From Marvinbryantia formatexigens (lineage in GTDB: Bacteria > Bacillota > Clostridia > Oscillospirales > Ruminococcaceae), in contig JAETPU010000009.1 of assembly GCA_021771035.1 (NCBI GenBank), forward strand, positions 62,001-126,000: a stretch of DNA of 64,000 bases, written 5' to 3'. Shown here piece by piece: positions 59,075-64,000 of the stretch (positions within the stretch are counted from its first letter, which is position 1; every line of letters starts with the position of its first letter). The notes under the pieces were generated by a model. That model ran no database searches. It was given only the letters and a program-made list of their open reading frames with translations, and had not been told where the DNA came from. The position numbers were made by a program, and so were the translations under genes.

Positions 59075-60382
59075 TTAAAGGATGTCGATATACTCCCCAT
59101 TTAACGCCTTATTCATACTGCGCACCGCACAGAATTTTCCGCACATGGAGCAGGTGTCGTCATGCTCGGGGGAACGGTCGTCCCTCACAGCCTTGGCGGT
59201 CTGCGGATCCAAAGCACAGGCGAACTGCCCTTCCCAGTCCAGGACGCGGCGGGCGTCCCCCATCCGGTCGTCAATTTCCCGGGCGCCCCGCACCCCCTTG
59301 GCGATATCCGCCGCGTGGGCCGCGATTTTGCTGGCGATGATGCCCTGTTTGACGTCCTGCAGATTCGGCAGCGCCAAATGCTCCGCGGGCGTCACATAGC
59401 AAAGGAAGGCCGCCCCGTTCATGGCCGCCATGGCCCCGCCGATGGCCGCGGTGATATGGTCATAGCCGGGGGCAATATCCGTCACCAATGGGCCCAGCAC
59501 ATAGAAAGGCGCGCCCATGCAAAGCGTCTCCTGCACCTTCATATTGGCGGCAATTTGATCCATGGGCACGTGCCCCGGGCCTTCCACCATCACCTGTACG
59601 TCCTTCTCCCAGGCGCGCTTGGTGAGCTCTCCCAGGCGCACCAGCTCCTCAATTTGGCAGACGTCCGTGGCGTCCGCCAGGCAGCCGGGACGGCAGGCAT
59701 CCCCCAGGGAGACCGTCACATCATATTCCCGGCAGATGTCCAGGATCTCGTCATAGTATTCATAGAACGGATTTTCCTGGCCGGTCATGCACATCCAGGC
59801 AAACACCAGGGAACCTCCCCGGGAGACGATATTCATTTTACGCTTATGTTTGCGGATCTGCTCGATGGTTTTGCAGGTGATGCCGCAGTGCAGGGTGACA
59901 AAATCCACGCCGTCCTGGGCGTGCAGGCGGATGACGTCGATAAAATCCTTAGCTGTCAGCGTATCCAGATCCCGCTGGTAATGGATGACGCTGTCATAGA
60001 CGGGAACCGTGCCGATTATCGCGGGGCATTCGGACGTCAGTTTACGGCGGAAGGGCTGTGTATCGCCGTGGCTGGACAGATCCATAATGGACTCGGCCCC
60101 CATTTGGACCGCCCAAAGCACCTTCTCCATCTCCACGTCGTAGTCCTTGCAGTCCCGGGAAACGCCCAAATTCACATTGATCTTCGTGCGCAGCATGGAT
60201 CCGATTCCCTGGGGATCGATGCAGGTATGCAGCCGGTTTGCGGGGATTGCCACCTTGCCGCAGGCCACCAGGGGCATCAGTTCCTGTACGCTCATCCTCT
60301 CCTTTTGGGCCACGCTTTCCAGCTGGGGGGTGAGAATCCCGCGGCGGGCCGCGTCCATCTGGGTTGTATAGTTGAGTTGCAT
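59075..60382 (-). CDS. thiC: Phosphomethylpyrimidine synthase
   Basis: A 435-residue radical-SAM enzyme converting AIR to HMP-phosphate for thiamine synthesis. Family blocks: [60 protein letters not shown] and [17 protein letters not shown]. The C-terminal C-x2-C-x4-C cluster motif is CSMCGKFC. It is the shorter Firmicutes form without the plant/proteobacterial N-terminal extension. RBS AGAGGAG. Follows thiD by 21 bp. Confidence 0.97.
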   Translation of the reverse strand: MQLNYTTQMDAARRGILTPQLESVAQKERMSVQELMPLVACGKVAIPANRLHTCIDPQGIGSMLRTKINVNLGVSRDCKDYDVEMEKVLWAVQMGAESIMDLSSHGDTQPFRRKLTSECPAIIGTVPVYDSVIHYQRDLDTLTAKDFIDVIRLHAQDGVDFVTLHCGITCKTIEQIRKHKRKMNIVSRGGSLVFAWMCMTGQENPFYEYYDEILDICREYDVTVSLGDACRPGCLADATDVCQIEELVRLGELTKRAWEKDVQVMVEGPGHVPMDQIAANMKVQETLCMGAPFYVLGPLVTDIAPGYDHITAAIGGAMAAMNGAAFLCYVTPAEHLALPNLQDVKQGIIASKIAAHAADIAKGVRGAREIDDRMGDARRVLDWEGQFACALDPQTAKAVRDDRSPEHDDTCSMCGKFCAVRSMNKALNGEYIDIL

Positions 60383-60403
60383 ATTCTGTTCTCCTCTCAG
60401 TTA

Positions 60404-61213
60404 TCAGGCAAATGGTAACTCCATATACCGGCTTTTCGCATCAAAGATATGGTCAACAGGCCCGGAGCCATGCCCCAAATCCAGCATACTCTCCAGAGCG
60501 CCGGTGAGATAGTCCTTGGCCAGGCGGACAGCCTCCCGCAGCCCATACCCCTTCGCCAGGTTCGCCGCAATGGCGCTGGAGAGCGTACAGCCCGTACCGT
60601 GGGTGTTGGGGTTCTCCACCCGCTTTCCCCCAAACCAGGTGTACTCCCCGCCGGCATAGAGCACATCGCTGGCGTCATCCGCCAGGTGCCCGCCCTTGCA
60701 CAGAACCGCGCAGCCGCAGAGATCCCCGATTTTTTTCGCCGCCCGCTCCATATCCTCTTTGGTTTCAATGGGTATCCCGGAGAGAATTTGGGCCTCCGGG
60801 ATGTTGGGGGTGACGAGCTGGGCCATCGGCAGCAGCTCCCGGAGCAGCCCCCGCACCGCGCTGTCCCGGGCCAGGACTGACCCGCTGGTGGCAGCCATCA
60901 CCGGGTCCGCCACAATATGCTGGGCCCGGTATTCCCGCAGGGCCTGTGCTGCCGCCGTCACCAGCTGCGGGGACGGGATCATCCCGATTTTTACCGCATC
61001 AGGGCGGATATCCTCAAACACCGCGTCCAGCTGCTGCCGTAAAAACTGGGGCGTCACCTCCAGAATTGCCGAAACGCCGGTTGTGTTCTGCGCTGTCAGG
61101 GCGGTGACGGCTGTCATGGCATAGACGCCGTTCATGGTCATGGTTTTGATGTCCGCCTGAATTCCGGCGCCCGCGCTGGAATCGCTTCCGGCGATGGATA
61201 ATGCTGTTTTCAT
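60404..61213 (-). CDS. thiD: Hydroxymethylpyrimidine/phosphomethylpyrimidine kinase
   Basis: A 269-residue ribokinase-fold enzyme that phosphorylates HMP and HMP-P. N-terminal ALSIAGSDSSAGAGIQADIKTM, VTALTAQNTTGV, DPVMAATSGS and the anion-hole motif NTHGTGCTLSSAIAANLAKG (residues about 205-224) are diagnostic. The family usually has 260-275 residues. The ribosome binding site is weak (GGGAACGGGAC). It begins a two-gene unit with thiC, separated by 263 bp from thiE upstream. Confidence 0.95.
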   Translation of the reverse strand: MKTALSIAGSDSSAGAGIQADIKTMTMNGVYAMTAVTALTAQNTTGVSAILEVTPQFLRQQLDAVFEDIRPDAVKIGMIPSPQLVTAAAQALREYRAQHIVADPVMAATSGSVLARDSAVRGLLRELLPMAQLVTPNIPEAQILSGIPIETKEDMERAAKKIGDLCGCAVLCKGGHLADDASDVLYAGGEYTWFGGKRVENPNTHGTGCTLSSAIAANLAKGYGLREAVRLAKDYLTGALESMLDLGHGSGPVDHIFDAKSRYMELPFA

Positions 61214-61476
61214 AGTCCCGTTCCCCTATCTCATCATTTGGCTCATGGATTAAAAAATCTGTCCGGACCCGGCAGTACAAAAACAAGGAGGAGCGCCGCT
61301 GATTGAGGGCTCTGGCCAAACAGCCCGCTGCGCTTTTTCTTCCGCTTTCCATCGGGCTGCGCTGCCCGCACAACAGCGCCGCCGGGCCGTGAGAGCCCCC
61401 GCACTTTGTGTTCGGGGCCTCAGTGTTCCCGTTTTCCGGGCTGCGCAGGTTTTTAAAGCAGTCTGTGCGCCTGTCC
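61214..61476. other. Gap between thiE and thiD
   Basis: 263 bp with no gene, TPP-riboswitch signature or clear promoter; a T-run on the minus strand follows a very short stem near 61250-61270. Confidence 0.4.
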
Positions 61477-62118
61477 TCAGCGGCCCACCAGCTCCCGCGC
61501 CATCTTTGCAAGGCGGGCCGCCGCCGAACCGGGAGATTGCGACGCAAAGATGGCGGATACCACCGCAATCCCCGCAATTCCGCTCCCCCTGAGCTGGCCC
61601 AGGTTTTCCTCGGTAATCCCGCCGATAGCCACCGCCGGGATGCTGACCGCCCCGCAGATTTCCCGCAGCTGCTGTGTGGTAATGCGTACGGCGTCCTTCT
61701 TGGTTGGAGAGGGGAACACCGCGCCCACGCCCAGATAATCCGCTCCGGACTGCTGGGCGCTGCGCGCCTGCTCCACGGTCTTGGCGGTGGCGCCGATGAT
61801 AAACTCCCGGCCCGCCAGCCGGCGGATCTCCCGGACAGGCTGATCGGAGGCCCCCACGTGTACGCCGTGGGCTCCGCTTTTCAGAGCCACCTGCACATTG
61901 TCGTTGATGATGAGCGGTACCCCGTAGCGGCGGCAGAGCTTAAGTACCTGCACGGCCTCGTCAATAAACGCCTGCTCCTCCATGTTTTTTTCCCTCAGCT
62001 GCAAAAGCGTTACGCCGTTCTGCAGAGCCTCTTCAATCTGGCTGAGAAACGATATATTCTGAGTGCCCGAACGGTCGGTCACCGCATATAAAAGCAGCTG
62101 TTCCCGGTTAAAGGCCAC
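61477..62118 (-). CDS. thiE: Thiamine-phosphate synthase
   Basis: A 213-residue TIM-barrel enzyme joining HMP-PP and thiazole phosphate. Active-site segments are all present: NGVTLLQLREKNM (R-E-K), IINDNVQVALKSGAHGVHVGASD, IGATAKT, VGAVFPSPTKKDA (the T-K-K phosphate loop) and VAIGGIT. Start is GTG at 62118, overlapping the tenI-type gene by 11 bp, with AGGGGG upstream. Confidence 0.95.
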   Translation of the reverse strand: MAFNREQLLLYAVTDRSGTQNISFLSQIEEALQNGVTLLQLREKNMEEQAFIDEAVQVLKLCRRYGVPLIINDNVQVALKSGAHGVHVGASDQPVREIRRLAGREFIIGATAKTVEQARSAQQSGADYLGVGAVFPSPTKKDAVRITTQQLREICGAVSIPAVAIGGITEENLGQLRGSGIAGIAVVSAIFASQSPGSAAARLAKMARELVGR

Positions 62119-62719
62119 CCTGCATCCCCCTTTCCAGCTGGTTTAAATAGCCGCGCACATCGCCGCGCTGCATGGCCGCGCTCATGATACACACGCCCTT
62201 GGCCCCGGTACCCCGCAGAGATTTCACAGTCTCAGGGGTAATTCCACCGATGGCGAAAACCGGTATTTCCACCGCATCCGCCACATCCTTTAAAAATTGT
62301 ACGCCGCGCCCGGGCAGCCCCCTTTTGCAGCCGGTTTCAAAAATATGCCCGGCTGTCAGATAGGTACAGCCCAGCGCCTGGGCCTCCTGGGCCTCCTCAA
62401 CACAGTGGCAGGAGGCGCCAATACAGGAAAACGCCGCCTTTTGCGCCTGTGTCAGCCCCCGCAGAACCGGCAGCGGCAGATGCACAGCCTTTGCATGAAG
62501 CTTTATCGCCGCATCCGCGAAGCCGTGCAGGATGCAGGGGACGTGCCAGCGCTCACAGATTTTCTGAACCTGCCGTGCCAAAACAAGGTACTCCTGCTCG
62601 GACAAATCTTTCTCCCGCAGCACAACCCCGGCGGGGGATGCACCCGCTAAAAGCCGTATCCTCTCCAGAAAATCCTCCCGGCACAGCTCACGGCTGGTAA
62701 AACACAAAACCTTACACAT
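62108..62719 (-). CDS. tenI: TenI-like thiazole tautomerase (ThiE paralogue)
   Basis: A 203-residue paralogue of ThiE. It keeps the fold (VVLREKDLSEQEYLVLARQVQKIC, CILHGFADAAIKLHAKAVHLPL, IGASCHCVEEAQEAQALGCTYL, VFAIGGITPETV) but the ThiE phosphate loop is replaced by TAGHIFETGCKRGLPGRG, the TenI pattern (GH-x-F-x-T-x-CK-x-G-x-P-RG). TenI isomerises the thiazole made by ThiG. It sits between thiH and thiE, overlapping both, which supports a role in thiazole formation. Confidence 0.85.
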   Translation of the reverse strand: MCKVLCFTSRELCREDFLERIRLLAGASPAGVVLREKDLSEQEYLVLARQVQKICERWHVPCILHGFADAAIKLHAKAVHLPLPVLRGLTQAQKAAFSCIGASCHCVEEAQEAQALGCTYLTAGHIFETGCKRGLPGRGVQFLKDVADAVEIPVFAIGGITPETVKSLRGTGAKGVCIMSAAMQRGDVRGYLNQLERGMQGGL

Positions 62720-63965
62720 ACAGATAATCGTTCAGAACCGGCTGCAGGCCCTCGCCCGCGATGTCCCGGTACATCCGCTCAAAGCTGCGCCCGTCACAGA
62801 TTTCGAACTGCTCGTCGCCCATCGGCCCGTCTGACTCCTTCCCCGTATATTTACTCTCGTGATCGCCTATTCCTGTGGAAACCCCGGCGGAAACCTTGGT
62901 TGCCGCGATTTTTACAATCCCATTGCGAAACTCAGCGCTCTCCCGTGAGGAGACGGTAATCCCCACAAAGGGCAGGAAAATACGGTAGGCGCACAGAATC
63001 TGGCACAGCTGCTTTTCCCCTACATCCAAGGGGTTAATTTTCTCATTATTGAGAATGGGGCGCAGCCTGGGGCAGGACAGGGACATCTCCGCCCAGGGAT
63101 ACTTGCGCTGCAGGTAGTATACGTGCAGGGCGCTTGCCAGGGCGTCCTTTCGGAAATTGGACAGCCCCAGCAGGGCCGAAAAGGCCACGCCGCGCATCCC
63201 GCCCATCAGGGCCCGCTCCTGGGCGTCGAACCGGTAGGGCCACACCCGCTTATGCCCCATCAGGTGCAGGGTTTCATATTTATCGGTATCATAGGTCTCC
63301 TGGAACACCGTCACATAATCCGCGCCGCACTCGTGCAGATAGCGGTATTCGTCCGTGTTCACCGGGTAAATTTCCAGCCCCACCATCCGAAAATATCTGC
63401 GCGCCAGCCTGCAGGCCTGGCCGATATACTCCACATCGCTCTGGGCACGGCTTTCCCCGGTGAGGATAAGGATTTCCTCCATGCCGCTTTGGGCAATCAC
63501 CTGCATTTCATGCTCTATCTGCTCCATGGACAGCTTCATGCGCCTGATGTGGTTATAGCAGTTAAACCCGCAGTAAATGCAGTAGTTTTCGCAGTAATTG
63601 GCGATATACAGCGGAGTAAACAGGTATACGTTATTTCCGAAATGCTTTTGGGTTTCTCGCTGCGCCTTTTTTGCCATCTGCTCCAAAAAGGGCTCTGCCG
63701 CCGGGGAGAGCAGCGCCTTAAAATCCCTTAGAGAGCAGGTTTCGTGCTCCAGCGCAGCCTGTACGTCCCGGGCGGTATATTCCGAAGGGTCATAGCTGTT
63801 CATCTGAGAGAGCACCCGCTCACAGATATCGGAGTGAATCTGCTCCATCCCGGGCAGGTATTCCATGTGGTTTTTCCGGGAGCTGGGATCGTGTTCCAGA
63901 CGGTGCTTTTTTTCCAGCGCTTCCTTGGAGAGGTACTGGGAATCCACTAAAAATTCATTTTCCAT
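62712..63965 (-). CDS. thiH: 2-iminoacetate synthase ThiH
   Basis: A 417-residue radical-SAM enzyme cleaving tyrosine to dehydroglycine for the thiazole ring. The cluster motif CENYCIYCGF (C-x3-C-x2-C, near residue 127) sits in LFTPLYIANYCENYCIYCG. ILILTGESRAQSDVEYI, GLEIYPVNTDEYRYLHECGADYVTVFQETYD and the C-terminal GDEQFEICDGRSFERMYRDI are family-typical. ATG 63965 with AAAGGAG 13 bp upstream. thiG is probably just upstream, outside the window. Confidence 0.96.
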   Translation of the reverse strand: MENEFLVDSQYLSKEALEKKHRLEHDPSSRKNHMEYLPGMEQIHSDICERVLSQMNSYDPSEYTARDVQAALEHETCSLRDFKALLSPAAEPFLEQMAKKAQRETQKHFGNNVYLFTPLYIANYCENYCIYCGFNCYNHIRRMKLSMEQIEHEMQVIAQSGMEEILILTGESRAQSDVEYIGQACRLARRYFRMVGLEIYPVNTDEYRYLHECGADYVTVFQETYDTDKYETLHLMGHKRVWPYRFDAQERALMGGMRGVAFSALLGLSNFRKDALASALHVYYLQRKYPWAEMSLSCPRLRPILNNEKINPLDVGEKQLCQILCAYRIFLPFVGITVSSRESAEFRNGIVKIAATKVSAGVSTGIGDHESKYTGKESDGPMGDEQFEICDGRSFERMYRDIAGEGLQPVLNDYLYV

Positions 63966-64000
63966 TGGTATTGGCCACTCCTTTCTGGGGTTCTCTCCGG

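Noticed and set aside
60383-60403. CTGAGAGG before thiC as part of a TPP riboswitch
   Set aside because: It is only the thiC ribosome binding site; none of the other conserved TPP-riboswitch blocks is present and the gap is 21 bp.

Overview
The window looks like a chromosomal segment of a GC-rich, endospore-forming member of the Clostridia, most likely an Oscillospirales / Ruminococcaceae-type gut bacterium. The evidence is the classical Firmicutes rimP-nusA-rnpM-ylxQ-infB-rbfA-nrnA-truB-ribF operon, spoVT, a gerA/gerB/gerC germinant-receptor operon, RlmH, a YycJ-like metallo-beta-lactamase, strong AGGAGG ribosome binding sites and sigma-A style promoters. The genus is inference. No rRNA, tRNA, CRISPR array, prophage or intact transposon was seen.

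Layout: 1-1549 is a LacI repressor with a downstream Gfo/Idh/MocA oxidoreductase cut by the window edge, with two candidate LacI operators. 2064-4406 is a TetR regulator and an MFS exporter, each preceded by a similar inverted repeat. 4730-6857 holds an NSS-family amino-acid transporter and an XRE regulator. 7306-16920 (minus) is the translation / RNA-metabolism operon; its infB carries an eightfold 13-residue repeat. 17029-21567 has spoVT with a sigma-G-like promoter, an AT-rich pentapeptide-repeat gene that looks acquired, a metallophosphoesterase, a ZIP metal transporter and a dead IS30 remnant. 21568-30199 is housekeeping: rnr, secG, a GT8 glycosyltransferase, DegV, rlmH, YycJ-like and murA. 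30962-36154 is a divergent spore block: a DUF421 membrane protein against gerA-gerB-gerC-DUF4363.

36645-46303 (minus) is a four-gene intracellular glycoside-hydrolase operon (GH3, GH35-like, GH95, GH38) with a strong promoter. It is divergent from a maltose/galactoside-type O-acetyltransferase with a long structured leader. 47734-56972 contains a P-type ATPase, an EFR1-type ferredoxin, a PTS EIIC-EAL fusion protein, a URO-D-family protein and an AraC regulator. 56991-57416 is a small helical-bundle gene with a sigma-G-like promoter. 57928-63965 (minus) is purC followed by thiamine genes in the transcribed order thiH-tenI-thiE, then thiD-thiC.

The most unusual item is the 711-residue protein at 51707-53842. 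A lactose/cellobiose-type PTS membrane channel with its substrate residues intact is fused to an EAL c-di-GMP phosphodiesterase with apparently complete catalytic residues, suggesting a sugar-gated membrane phosphodiesterase. A candidate 80-nt small RNA (24967-25044), paired operators for LacI and TetR, and a set of candidate forespore promoters are the other points worth a second look. The genes are separated by many 300-760 bp GC-rich spacers in which no gene is supported; several end in clear terminators.
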